Shown here piece after piece: positions 24,689-32,937 of a DNA stretch of 64,000 nucleotides (position 1 is its first letter; every line of letters starts with the position of its first letter). Under the pieces are notes generated by a model. It saw nothing but the letters and a program-made list of their open reading frames with translations, had not been told where the DNA came from and did not search any database. A program made the translations under genes and the position numbers. The DNA is from Streptomyces cylindrosporus (GTDB lineage: Bacteria > Actinomycetota > Actinomycetes > Streptomycetales > Streptomycetaceae): positions 496,001 to 560,000 of the forward strand of contig NZ_JALDAY010000002.1 in assembly GCF_022698165.1 (NCBI RefSeq), in the 5' to 3' direction.

Positions 24689-25732
24689 CTATTGGGCGGA
24701 CGTCAACTGCTCCTTGTAGCCGGTGACTTGGACCTTCTTCCCGGACGGCGGGACCACGGCCAGCGCCATCAGTGACTCGGTACGGGTCAGGATGGTGACC
24801 GAGGTCCTGCCGTCCAGGTAGATCTCGCTGATCACGGGCAGGTTCTTCAGCTTCAGGTCACCGCCGCCGCACTCGGCCTTGCCCCAGTTCTTGTACTGCA
24901 CGCCGAAGTCGTAGAGGACGAGCGCGCCGCCGTCGCCGGTCTTCATGCCGTACGCGGTGTCGCCGCCCCCGGAGCCGGCCGCGTACTCGCCGTCCACGCA
25001 CTTGTCGGTGGCCGGAGCCCGGTCGGCGTAGGCCTTCTTCCAGTCCTTGACGGACGCGGTGTCGGCGAAGGAGGCCGCGGCCTTCTTGCCGCCGGTGACG
25101 TAGAAGTCCTGGGAGAGGCCCACCAGTTCGCCGAGCGACAGGGACCCCACCTTCCCGGTCGCCCCGACGGGCGTCGTGAAGCCGTCGGAGTCCTTGGCCA
25201 CAGCGGGCGGCTTCCCGGTGAGTTCGCCGACGGTCACCGCCCGCCAGCCCTTGCCGCCCGCGGCCTTGTCGTCCACGACGCTCTTGAAGACGATCAGTCG
25301 GCGGCGGCCCTTGGCGATGCCCTCGCCGGTGATCGCGGTGTCCACCATGAAGAAGTCCGCGGCGCCCTTGCGCGGGATGTAGAAGCGCGCGCTCTCGACG
25401 GGGTAGGAGAACGGCGTTTTGGACCGCTTCTGCTCCTGTGCGGACCAGGCGGGGTACTGCCGGAAGCCCGCCTGGCTCTGCGCCAGCATCGCGCCGCTCT
25501 CGATCGTCGCCGTCCGCTCCGCGTCCCGCGTGACGTTGGCCGCGTTGTTGACCTTCACGTAGTTCCGCAGCACGGATCGCGCGTCCGCGAGGGAGATGAC
25601 GCCGGACGCGGCCTTGTCGCCCTCCTGGGACCCGGCGGAACCGTCGGAGCCGGAGCACGCGGCGAGTGCGCCGGCCAGTACGGCAACGGCGGTGGCGGCG
25701 CGGGCGGTTGGGCCGAGGCGGCGCTGACTCAT
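24689..25732 (-). CDS. Putative lipoprotein of unknown function
   Basis: A 347-residue predicted lipoprotein with a signal peptide and lipobox ending LAAC (Cys26), followed by a Ser/Gly-rich tether. The mature part opens with SLADARSVLRNYVKVNNAANVTRD and contains two later Cys residues that could form a disulphide. I do not recognise an enzymatic motif. It resembles streptomycete surface lipoproteins of unknown function. It converges with the MMPL gene (9-base gap). Its start codon lies seven bases from a perfect 10-base inverted repeat that overlaps the region just upstream of its GGGGGAG ribosome site. Confidence 0.8.
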   Translation of the reverse strand: MSQRRLGPTARAATAVAVLAGALAACSGSDGSAGSQEGDKAASGVISLADARSVLRNYVKVNNAANVTRDAERTATIESGAMLAQSQAGFRQYPAWSAQEQKRSKTPFSYPVESARFYIPRKGAADFFMVDTAITGEGIAKGRRRLIVFKSVVDDKAAGGKGWRAVTVGELTGKPPAVAKDSDGFTTPVGATGKVGSLSLGELVGLSQDFYVTGGKKAAASFADTASVKDWKKAYADRAPATDKCVDGEYAAGSGGGDTAYGMKTGDGGALVLYDFGVQYKNWGKAECGGGDLKLKNLPVISEIYLDGRTSVTILTRTESLMALAVVPPSGKKVQVTGYKEQLTSAQ

Positions 25733-25738
25733 GTCTCC

Positions 25739-25764
25739 CCCTGTCGTGGACGATCACGACAGGG
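25739..25764. promoter_or_regulatory. Inverted repeat next to the lipoprotein ribosome site
   Basis: Perfect arms CCCTGTCGTG and CACGACAGGG with a 6-base spacer. It is the only notable structure in the 66-base gap between the FAD-TPR gene (upstream) and the lipoprotein gene (downstream), both minus strand. It may be the terminator of the upstream gene, or a hairpin or operator that controls access to the lipoprotein start. Confidence 0.5.
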
Positions 25765-25798
25765 TAGCGGTGCGGTCGACAACGTCCTCACGGCGGGC

Positions 25799-28700
25799 TC
25801 ATACCGGCAGTCCCGCGCGCAACCGCCGGTCGCGCGGGGCGTGTTGGCGCTCCAGACGGGCGTCCAGCAGACGGCCCGCGTCCTCGCAGCGGCCCGCGGC
25901 GACGAGGGCGTACAGCAGCGTCTCCTCGACCACCTCCCGCTGCGCGGCGCTCCCGCCGACCCTGCGCAGCACCGGCAGCAGCGCGTCCAGCCCACGCGCC
26001 GCCGCCACGAACCGCTCCTCGACCAGCGCCACGAACGCCTCGCACAACGGCACGATCACCTCCCGCTGCACCTCGTCCGCCCCCGAGGCGTGGTCCCGCA
26101 GCCGGTGCAGCGCCGCCAGGTCCCCGGCGGCGGCGAGGGCGACGGCCGCGTGCAGTGCGGTGAAGGCGGTGACGGGGCGCTCCAGGACGTCCCGGGCGAC
26201 CGTGTCCAGCACGTCGGCCGTGGGCAGTTCGCCCCGCCAGCTGTCGCTCAGCCGCGCCCGCCACAGCAAGGACCCCGAGTCGACCAGCGCCCGCACCCCC
26301 GTGACCACCCGGCCCGGCGCTAGCTGCGCGAACCAGCGCCGGCGCACCGCCGCCGGATCGTCCAGGGCGAGTTCGTGCAGAGCGATGTGCCATGAGAAGT
26401 GCGCCCGGTGCACGGCGCCCCGCCCCCGCCCGGACACCCACCGGTCGAGCCAGTCCCGTCCCGCCTCGTGCGCCCCGGACTCGTAGTGGACGTGCGCGAG
26501 CGCGTGCACGGCGTGCCCGGAGGCCGGCTCCGAGGCCAGCGCCCGTCGGGCGAGTTCACCCGCCTCCCCCAGCCGACCTTGCTCCTGCCGCAGGAACGCG
26601 AGCAGCGAAGTGTGGAACCAGTGCCCGTCGTACACGGGTGACGTCCGCTCGACGAGTCGCAGCGCCTGGTCGTCGTCGAGGTCCGTCACGCCGGAGAAGG
26701 CGATGGTGGGCACGGCGGCGGCCAGCGCGAGCGCGTCGGCGGGGTGCGTGTCCAGATGTCGTACGAGCGCGTAGTCGCCTCCGTCGCCGTGCACCCGCCG
26801 GGTGACCGCGTCCACGAACGACCGCTCGCGCTCGTCGGCCCGCTCGCCCGCGCTGCGCTGTGCCTCGGCCAGCGCCCGCGGCACGTCGACGTCGGCCCCG
26901 CACTCGTGACCGAGCAGGGCGAGGGCCGCGTGTCCGAGGGCGAACCCGGGGTCCAGGGCGACCGCGCGGGCGAAGGCGTCCTCGGCGCCGGCCCGGACCT
27001 TGAGGACGCGGTCGAGGCCGGTGCGGTAGGCGGCGGCAGCGTCGGCGTGGGTGGAGAGGGGGAGGCCGTGGCCGTCGACGGGACGGCGGGAGGGCCGGGG
27101 GCGCTTTCGGGGCTTCTGGGCGAGCGGGGCGAGCAACTGCCGTGCCAGGGCCGCCGCTTGGACGCGGATCTCGGGGATGGCGGTGGTCTCCCACAGCTCG
27201 CCGCGGCGTGGGGCGCCCAGCGTGAACAGCGGCCGGTCGGCGCGTCCTTCCGCGTCCAGCAAACGCCCCTCGACCGTGCCGACGCCCATGCCGAGGGGTC
27301 CGGCGACGGCCGCCCCGGACGCGAACAGCGACCGCCACAGCGGATCGTCGGGCCGCCGCCCCGGCCCGGTGCAGTCGATCACCCAACCGACGTGCAGGGT
27401 ACGGCCGTTGGAGAGCGTGACCACGAGTGCGCCATCGTGCTCGACGACGTCGGTCACCGTGCCGGTGTGGACGGTGAGCCGGCGTGCCGTACGGGCGCGG
27501 GAGACGGACTCGGCGGTGGCGGGGGCCATGCGGTGCCGGTGGGTGTTCCACAGGGCGCCCTCGCGGGCGAGGAACTCGGCGCGGTCCTCGGGGGTGAGGC
27601 TGTGCCACAGCCGCGCGGTGTGCGGGCGCAGGCTGTCCAGGGCCGGGCGCCAGTCGCCGTGGGTGCGCACGGAACGGCTGACATGCCGGTAGACGGCACG
27701 GCGGAGCCGCCCCAGCGAGGTGTCGTCGAGCCCCTCGGGCGCGGGCACCGGCCCCGCCGGCACGAGGGCATGCGCCTGGGGCATCAGCCCGCTACGGGAA
27801 AGGGCGTGAACCGTCCGCCCCGGCCGGTCGAGACTCAGCGCCAGGTCGACGGCGGTCAACCCGGTACCGACGAGGAGTACGTCGACCGGATCGGTGGACC
27901 GTGATACGGCGGCATGGACGCTCGGCCCGCCCGAGGACCCCGCGGTCACAACGGCTGCGCCCGCGAGCCCGCCCAGTCCCTCCGACACCCGCGACTCGAC
28001 GGACACGACCCCGCCCGCCCGCGAATCCGCCCCGGCGCGGCTCTCCGACACGGCCGCCACGCCAGGCACGACCCCAGCCGCCCGCGCGAACGGCCCCGCC
28101 AAGCCCTCGGACACCCCTGGCCCGGCAGACCCACCCCCGCTCGTCCGCCCCAAGGGCCCGCCCGAGCCCTCGGACACCCCCGGCACGGCCCCGGCCGACC
28201 GCGAAACCGGCCCGGCGATGCCGTCCGACACCGCCGCCACGCCAGGCACGGCCCCATCCGCCCGCACGGATGGGGCCGCCGAGCCCTCGGACACCCCTGG
28301 CCCGGAAGGAACGGCCTCGCTCGTCCGCCCCAGCAGCCCGTCCGAGCCCTCCAACAGCCCCGCCACGGCCCCCGTCGTCCGCCCGAGCGGCCCCACCGAG
28401 CCCTCCGACACCCCCGCCACGACCCCGGTCGTCCGCCCAAGCGACCCACCCAACCCCTCCGACACCCCCGCCACGCCAGGCACACCCGCGGACGCCCGCC
28501 CCAGCGGCCCGTCCAACGCCCCCGGGGCCCACGGCTCGGCGATGAAGCGTGCCGACTCTCGTAGCGCCGGTGGTGCCCAGGTCGACGTCGGTGTCGCCGG
28601 GCCCGTGGCCAGGACCGTCGCGTCGGCCGTCAGGTGGCTCCCGTCGGCGAGGCGGAGCTCCAGCCGGCCGTCGGGGGTGTCGGTACAGCTCTCGGCGCGG

Positions 28701-29086
28701 GTGCGCAGTCGTCGTACCGACACCGTGCCGCGGGCCCGGACAATGGCCTGGCCGAGGGTGTCGGCGAGGTACGCGCCGTACCGGTAGCGGGTCGCGAAGT
28801 CGGCGGCCCTCACGGACGGTTCGCCGTGGCGGCACAGCCAGCGGGTGAAGTGATCCGGTTCGTCGGGATAGCAACTCATGCCTCCCGCGGGCACGTTGAG
28901 GCGGTGGCGTGGGTCACGGGTCGCGTAGGCGCTGCCGCGGCCCGCCTCCGGCGCCGGGTCGATCAGGACCACGTCGAGCGGTGTCCGGCGGCGCGTCGCG
29001 GTCTCGCAGAGCTGGACGGCGGTGAGTGTGCCCGCCGCGCCCGCTCCCACGACGGCCACGGTGTACCGCTCACGGACTTCGGTCAC
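25799..29086 (-). CDS. FAD/NAD(P)-binding oxidoreductase-like protein fused to TPR-like domain, with internal repeat insert
   Basis: A 1095-residue protein. The start is GTG 29086, with GGAGG five bases upstream. Residues 8-185 form an N-terminal dinucleotide-binding domain (VAVVGAGAAGTLTAVQL; RLNVPAGGMSCYPDEPDHFTRWL) of the FAD/NAD(P)-binding type that pfam calls NAD_binding_9. A second Rossmann-like motif, LLVGTGLTAVDLAL, begins near residue 397, and the fold ends around residue 670 (WVIDCTGPG in between). Between the two halves about 200 residues of degenerate repeats of the type GVSEGSGGPLGRT are inserted. From about residue 678 the C-terminal 420 residues are helical and resemble TTC38-type TPR proteins (AFARAVALDPGFALGHAALALLGH). 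The reaction is unknown. The reading frame is open throughout, with no stop between the two parts. Confidence 0.8.
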   Translation of the reverse strand: MTEVRERYTVAVVGAGAAGTLTAVQLCETATRRRTPLDVVLIDPAPEAGRGSAYATRDPRHRLNVPAGGMSCYPDEPDHFTRWLCRHGEPSVRAADFATRYRYGAYLADTLGQAIVRARGTVSVRRLRTRAESCTDTPDGRLELRLADGSHLTADATVLATGPATPTSTWAPPALRESARFIAEPWAPGALDGPLGRASAGVPGVAGVSEGLGGSLGRTTGVVAGVSEGSVGPLGRTTGAVAGLLEGSDGLLGRTSEAVPSGPGVSEGSAAPSVRADGAVPGVAAVSDGIAGPVSRSAGAVPGVSEGSGGPLGRTSGGGSAGPGVSEGLAGPFARAAGVVPGVAAVSESRAGADSRAGGVVSVESRVSEGLGGLAGAAVVTAGSSGGPSVHAAVSRSTDPVDVLLVGTGLTAVDLALSLDRPGRTVHALSRSGLMPQAHALVPAGPVPAPEGLDDTSLGRLRRAVYRHVSRSVRTHGDWRPALDSLRPHTARLWHSLTPEDRAEFLAREGALWNTHRHRMAPATAESVSRARTARRLTVHTGTVTDVVEHDGALVVTLSNGRTLHVGWVIDCTGPGRRPDDPLWRSLFASGAAVAGPLGMGVGTVEGRLLDAEGRADRPLFTLGAPRRGELWETTAIPEIRVQAAALARQLLAPLAQKPRKRPRPSRRPVDGHGLPLSTHADAAAAYRTGLDRVLKVRAGAEDAFARAVALDPGFALGHAALALLGHECGADVDVPRALAEAQRSAGERADERERSFVDAVTRRVHGDGGDYALVRHLDTHPADALALAAAVPTIAFSGVTDLDDDQALRLVERTSPVYDGHWFHTSLLAFLRQEQGRLGEAGELARRALASEPASGHAVHALAHVHYESGAHEAGRDWLDRWVSGRGRGAVHRAHFSWHIALHELALDDPAAVRRRWFAQLAPGRVVTGVRALVDSGSLLWRARLSDSWRGELPTADVLDTVARDVLERPVTAFTALHAAVALAAAGDLAALHRLRDHASGADEVQREVIVPLCEAFVALVEERFVAAARGLDALLPVLRRVGGSAAQREVVEETLLYALVAAGRCEDAGRLLDARLERQHAPRDRRLRAGLPV
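27975..28559. repeat. In-frame minisatellite (about ten 54/63-base units) inside the FAD-TPR gene
   Basis: A recurring core (plus strand: GAGCCCTCGGACACCCC and variants) starts at 27975, 28038, 28101, 28164, 28218, 28281, 28344, 28398, 28452 and, weakly, 28506. Spacings are 63 or 54 bases, both multiples of three, so the minus-strand gene stays open. On the coding strand each unit encodes 18 or 21 residues rich in Gly, Ser, Val and Pro. Units differ by point changes, so the array is not a recent perfect duplication. Confidence 0.85.
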
Positions 29087-29392
29087 GTACGCCTCCGGGG
29101 TGCTCGGTGGTTCCTCGTCTCCGCACTGTTCCGAACTATTCCGACCGGCAAGGTGGGGAAGCCATGGCGCGACAGGGGATCTCACCGGATACTCAGGGCG
29201 CCGGTCGGACCGTTCATACTCTGTTCACAATCCCCGGCACTCCGGCAACCGTCGTTTCAGGCCGTCCCCCAGACAGTCCCCCAGGCAGTCCTCACAGGAA
29301 TCTCAGGAAGCGGCCCGGGTATTCAAAGGATCAACAAATCTGCGCGGCGCAGGATGCACCCGGAAAAGGTGGAAATCCCAGGAAGGCCTGCC
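29087..29392. other. Divergent intergenic region, FAD-TPR gene and L,D-transpeptidase gene
   Basis: 306 bases that should hold promoters for both flanking genes. The only structure I can point to is three imperfect 12-base direct copies around CAGTCCCCCAGG at about 29262-29297. No coding frame with a convincing start is seen. An upstream ATG at 29354 could extend the transpeptidase gene but lacks a good ribosome site. Confidence 0.5.
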
Positions 29393-30631
29393 GTGGGCGT
29401 CTCGCACATATCGAACCGGTCTCAGCAGTCGCAGAAGTGGTCCCGGCGCGGACTGCTCGGCGTGCTGGGCGCGGTGCCCGCCGCCGTCGCGCTGACCGGA
29501 TGCAGCAGTTCGGCGGGCGCCTCGGAGGGCACGGCCAAGTCGGACACATCGGCGAAGGCCACGGCCACGAAGAAGCCCACCGTCTCGGTCACGCCCGCCG
29601 ACGGCACCAAGAAGGCCGACTTCACAAGCCCGGTCGAGATCACCGTGACCGACGGCACGCTCGCCTCGGTGAAGGTCACCGGCAACGACGGCTCCACGCT
29701 GGACGGTTCGCTCAACGCGGCCAAGACCAAGTGGACTTCGGCGAGGAACCCGTACTCGGGCACGAAGTACACGGTCACGGCGACTCCGGAGGGCGCCGCC
29801 GCACAGACCGCGACCTTCACCACCAAGTCGCCCGGCGAGACCTTCGTCGGCTACTTCACCCCCGAGGCGGACTCGACCTCCGGCGTCGGCATGCCCGTGT
29901 CGATCAACTTCACGCACGCCGTGAAGGACCGGGCCGCCGTCCAGAAGGCCATCACCGTCACCGCCGAGCCGGCCGTCGAGGTGGTCGGGCACTGGTTCAG
30001 CGACACCCGGCTGGACTTCCGCCCGGAGACGTACTGGGCCGCCGGCACGAAGATCACGCTCAGCCTGCGGCTGAAGGACGTCGAGGGCCAGGACGGCGTC
30101 TACGGCGTGCAGCAGAAGGACGTCACCTTCCACATCGGCCGCGAACAGATCAGCACGGTCGACCTGTCCACCAAGCAGATGGTGGTCAAGCGGGACGGCG
30201 CGACGTACGCCACCTACCCGGTCTCCGGCGGTGACTCCGACCACACCACCTGGTCCGGGATCATGGTCATCAGCGAGCGGTTCAAGCAGACCCGCATGGA
30301 GTCCTCGACGGTCGGCCTCGGCGACGAGTACGACATCTCCGACGTCCCGCACGCCCAGCGCCTGACCACGTCCGGCACCTTCGTGCACGGCAACTACTGG
30401 GCGTCCACCTCGGTGTTCGGGCACGAGAACACCAGCCACGGCTGTGTGGGCCTGCACGACGCCAAGGGCGCGAACGACAGCTCGGTGGCGGGCTACAAGT
30501 TCTACGAGTCCTCGATGCTCGGCGACGTGGTGATCGTGAAGAACTCCGGCGAGAAGACCGTGGAGGCCTCGAACGGCCTCAACGGCTGGAACCTGTCCTG
30601 GGCGGACTGGAAGGCGGGCAGCGCCGTCTGA
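29393..30631 (+). CDS. L,D-transpeptidase lipoprotein
   Basis: A 412-residue cell-wall cross-linking enzyme of the YkuD family. GTG 29393 follows AGGAAGG at six bases and puts a Tat-type lipoprotein signal (SRRGLLGVL, lipobox LTGC, Cys37) at the right distance. Residues 60-260 look like two immunoglobulin-like domains as in mycobacterial LdtMt2. The YkuD catalytic domain follows, with HGNYWASTSVFGHENTSHGC and nucleophile Cys351 in SHGCVGLHD. It forms 3-3 (meso-DAP to meso-DAP) peptidoglycan cross-links at the outer face of the membrane. The gene appears monocistronic. Confidence 0.94.
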   Translation: MGVSHISNRSQQSQKWSRRGLLGVLGAVPAAVALTGCSSSAGASEGTAKSDTSAKATATKKPTVSVTPADGTKKADFTSPVEITVTDGTLASVKVTGNDGSTLDGSLNAAKTKWTSARNPYSGTKYTVTATPEGAAAQTATFTTKSPGETFVGYFTPEADSTSGVGMPVSINFTHAVKDRAAVQKAITVTAEPAVEVVGHWFSDTRLDFRPETYWAAGTKITLSLRLKDVEGQDGVYGVQQKDVTFHIGREQISTVDLSTKQMVVKRDGATYATYPVSGGDSDHTTWSGIMVISERFKQTRMESSTVGLGDEYDISDVPHAQRLTTSGTFVHGNYWASTSVFGHENTSHGCVGLHDAKGANDSSVAGYKFYESSMLGDVVIVKNSGEKTVEASNGLNGWNLSWADWKAGSAV

Positions 30632-30756
30632 GCCCCGCGGTGGCGAGGTTTAGGGCCCGTTTGCGCCCTTCATGACGTGAACTTGCCCGCCCCGAAAGGA
30701 CTTTCCTTGCTTTAAGTCTTGACGACCCTGGTACCGGAGAGCACATTGGGCCCACT

Positions 30757-30772
30757 TTGAGAGCGCTCTCAA
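30757..30772. promoter_or_regulatory. LacI-type operator upstream of the GH16 gene
   Basis: A perfect 16-base palindrome, TTGAGAGCGCTCTCAA, lies 55 bases upstream of the glucanase ATG. The GAGCGCTC core is typical of LacI/CebR-type sugar repressor sites in streptomycetes. A TTGACG hexamer lies about 40 bases further upstream. No LacI gene is in the window, so the repressor would act in trans. Confidence 0.65.
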
Positions 30773-30827
30773 GAGTCGCTCCCAAGGGCATCCGCAGCCC
30801 ATCACCCCGTACCCGGGAGGCACCCCC

Positions 30828-32213
30828 ATGAGTGCAACCTCCGGCATACCCAGACGGCGACGCGCGCTGGTCGCCGTACTCAGCACCCTCGGTCTGGCGG
30901 CGGCGCTGGCCACGGCCGCCACCCAGTCCGCCGACGCGTCCGCGCCCACGCCCCCGTCGGGCTGGACGCAGGTCTTCGTCGACGACTTCAACGGCTCGGC
31001 GGGCACCGGCGTCAACACCTCGAACTGGCAGTACGACACCGGGACTTCGTATCCCGGCGGCCCCGCCAACTGGGGCACCGGCGAGGTCGAGACGATGACG
31101 AACAGCACCAGCAACGTCGCGCTCGACGGCAGCGGCAACCTGAAGATCACCCCGATCCGCGACTCGGCGGGCAACTGGACCTCGGGCCGCATCGAGACCA
31201 CCCGCACCGACTTCCAGCCCCCGTCCGGCGGCAAGTTGCGCGTCGAGGCCCGGATCCAGATGCCCAACGTCACGGGCAACGCGGCGCTCGGCTACTGGCC
31301 GGCGTTCTGGATGCTCGGCGCCCCCTACCGCGGCAACTACCAGAACTGGCCGAGCGTCGGCGAGCTGGACGTCATGGAGAACGTCAACGGCATCAACAAG
31401 ACCTGGGCGACCGTGCATTGCGGCACGGCCTCCGGCGGTCCCTGCAACGAGACGACGGGCCTCGGCAACTCCACCGCCTGTCCCAACACGACCTGCCAGT
31501 CCGGCTTCCACACCTACACGATGGAGTGGGACCGCTCGGTCAGCCCCGAGGCGATCCGCTTCTACGTCGACGGTGTCAACTACCAGACGGTGACCGCGAA
31601 CCAGGTGGACGCGACGACCTGGGCCAACGCGACGAACCACGGCTTCTTCGTCATCCTGAACGTGGCGATGGGCGGCGGCTTCCCGGCCGCGTTCGGCGGC
31701 GGCCCGACCAGCGCCACCGAGTCCGGCCACCCGATGGTCGTGGACTATGTCCAGGTCCTCTCGGCCAGTGGGAGCGGTACCACGACCCCGCCGACCGGCA
31801 ACCGTGACGCCTACAGCGCCATCCAGGCCGAGTCGTACGACAGCCAGTCCGGCGTCACCGCGGAGACCACCTCGGACACCGGCGGCGGCCAGGACATCGG
31901 CTACATAGCCAACGGCGACTGGGCTCTCTACAAGGGCGTCAACTTCGGCTCCACGGCGGCCACCCAGTTCTACGCCCGTGTCGCCAGCGGGGCGGCGAGC
32001 GGGGTGAGCGGCCTGGTCCAGGTGCGGCTGGACAGCGCCACGGCGACGCCGATCGGCAGCTTCTCGGTCGGCAACACCGGGGGCTGGCAGACCTGGACGA
32101 CGGTCCCGGCCAACATCAGCTCGGTGACGGGCACTCACGACGTCTATCTGACCTTCAGCAGCGGCCAGTCGGCGGACTTCGTGAACGTCAACTGGTTCGA
32201 CTTCGGGCACTGA
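30828..32213 (+). CDS. Secreted GH16 endo-beta-glucanase with CBM6 module
   Basis: A 461-residue secreted glycosidase. It has a signal peptide with a basic region (PRRRR) and hydrophobic core, cleaved near TQSADA. The GH16 domain (about 45-310) contains the catalytic ExDxxE motif at Glu179-Asp181-Glu184 (GELDVMEN), as in laminarinases. A Ser/Gly/Thr-rich linker (SGSGTTTPPTG) connects to a C-terminal CBM6 (about 325-461; IQAESYDSQSG, GYIANGDWALYKGVNFG), which usually binds beta-1,3-glucan or xylan ends. It is likely a fungal-wall or plant-glucan degrading enzyme induced through the upstream LacI-type palindrome. The 3' end meets a convergent response-regulator gene at a strong stem-loop. Confidence 0.93.
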   Translation: MSATSGIPRRRRALVAVLSTLGLAAALATAATQSADASAPTPPSGWTQVFVDDFNGSAGTGVNTSNWQYDTGTSYPGGPANWGTGEVETMTNSTSNVALDGSGNLKITPIRDSAGNWTSGRIETTRTDFQPPSGGKLRVEARIQMPNVTGNAALGYWPAFWMLGAPYRGNYQNWPSVGELDVMENVNGINKTWATVHCGTASGGPCNETTGLGNSTACPNTTCQSGFHTYTMEWDRSVSPEAIRFYVDGVNYQTVTANQVDATTWANATNHGFFVILNVAMGGGFPAAFGGGPTSATESGHPMVVDYVQVLSASGSGTTTPPTGNRDAYSAIQAESYDSQSGVTAETTSDTGGGQDIGYIANGDWALYKGVNFGSTAATQFYARVASGAASGVSGLVQVRLDSATATPIGSFSVGNTGGWQTWTTVPANISSVTGTHDVYLTFSSGQSADFVNVNWFDFGH

Positions 32214-32229
32214 CGGGCGCGGCACCTTC

Positions 32230-32259
32230 GGGGGCGGGGTCCTAGGAGTCCCCGCCCCC
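32230..32259. terminator. Bidirectional stem-loop terminator
   Basis: Perfect 10-base arms GGGGGCGGGG and CCCCGCCCCC with a 10-base loop lie between the convergent GH16 and response-regulator genes. The structure takes in the last six codons (and stop) of the latter, and probably stops transcription from both sides. Confidence 0.7.
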
Positions 32260-32937
32260 GGGGGAGATCAGTCCCGTCTCGTACGCCAGGACGACCGCCT
32301 GCACGCGGTCGCGCAGGTCCAGCTTGGACAGGATGCGGCCGATGTGGGTCTTGACCGTGGTGGGGCTGAGCACCAGGCGGTCGGCGAGTTCGGCGTTGCT
32401 CAGGCCCGTCGCGAGCAGCCGGAGCACCTCCAGTTCGCGCGGGGTCAGGCCGGACAGGTCGCGGTGCAGGGCGGCCGTCCCGGCCTCCTCGCGGTGCGTG
32501 AAGCGTTCGATGAGCCGGCGGGTGATCGCGGGGGCCAGCAGGGCGTCCCCGGCCTGCACGAGGCGTACGGCGGCGACCAGATGCTCGGGCGTGACGTCCT
32601 TGAGCAGGAAGCCGCTGGCACCGGCGGTGAGCGCGGCGTAGACGTAGTGGTCGAGGTCGTAGGTGGTCAGGATGACGACCCTGGTGCCGTCCGGGCCGCC
32701 GTCGGCGAGGATCCGCCGGGTCGCCTCGATGCCGTCCATCCGCGGCATCCGGATGTCCATGAGCACGACGTCGGGCCGGGTGCGCCGGACCGCGGCAACG
32801 GCTTCCGCCCCGTCGGCCGCCTCCGCGGTCACCTCGATGCCGTCCGCGGCCAGGATCATGCCGAAGCCGGTGCGGACGAGGGCCTGGTCGTCGGCGATGA
32901 CGGCGCGCAGCGCGGGCGGGTTCACGAGGTCCGCCAC
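32242..32937 (-). CDS. NarL/LuxR-type response regulator
   Basis: A 231-residue response regulator paired with the sensor kinase just upstream, whose 3' end it overlaps by 16 bases. The receiver has ADDQ, phospho-acceptor Asp61 in VLMDIRMP, and FLLKDVTPE. The C-terminal LuxR DNA-binding domain reads LTPRELEVLRLLATGLSNAEL, split by the usual turn, then LVLSPTTVKTHI. The pair is divergent from an ABC/FtsX transporter operon, its likely target. Confidence 0.93.
   Translation of the reverse strand: MADLVNPPALRAVIADDQALVRTGFGMILAADGIEVTAEAADGAEAVAAVRRTRPDVVLMDIRMPRMDGIEATRRILADGGPDGTRVVILTTYDLDHYVYAALTAGASGFLLKDVTPEHLVAAVRLVQAGDALLAPAITRRLIERFTHREEAGTAALHRDLSGLTPRELEVLRLLATGLSNAELADRLVLSPTTVKTHIGRILSKLDLRDRVQAVVLAYETGLISPGGGDS

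Noticed and set aside
27975..28559. CRISPR array
   Set aside because: Units are contiguous, degenerate and coding, without unique spacers or cas genes.
27894..28787. Plus-strand open frame rich in Pro-Ser-Asp-Thr over the repeat region
   Set aside because: The repeat lacks stops in nearly all frames; the minus-strand frame continues into conserved FAD-fold motifs on both sides, so it is the real one.
29303..30457. Minus-strand open frame opposite the L,D-transpeptidase
   Set aside because: Antisense shadow caused by high G/C; composition and lack of motifs argue against a gene.
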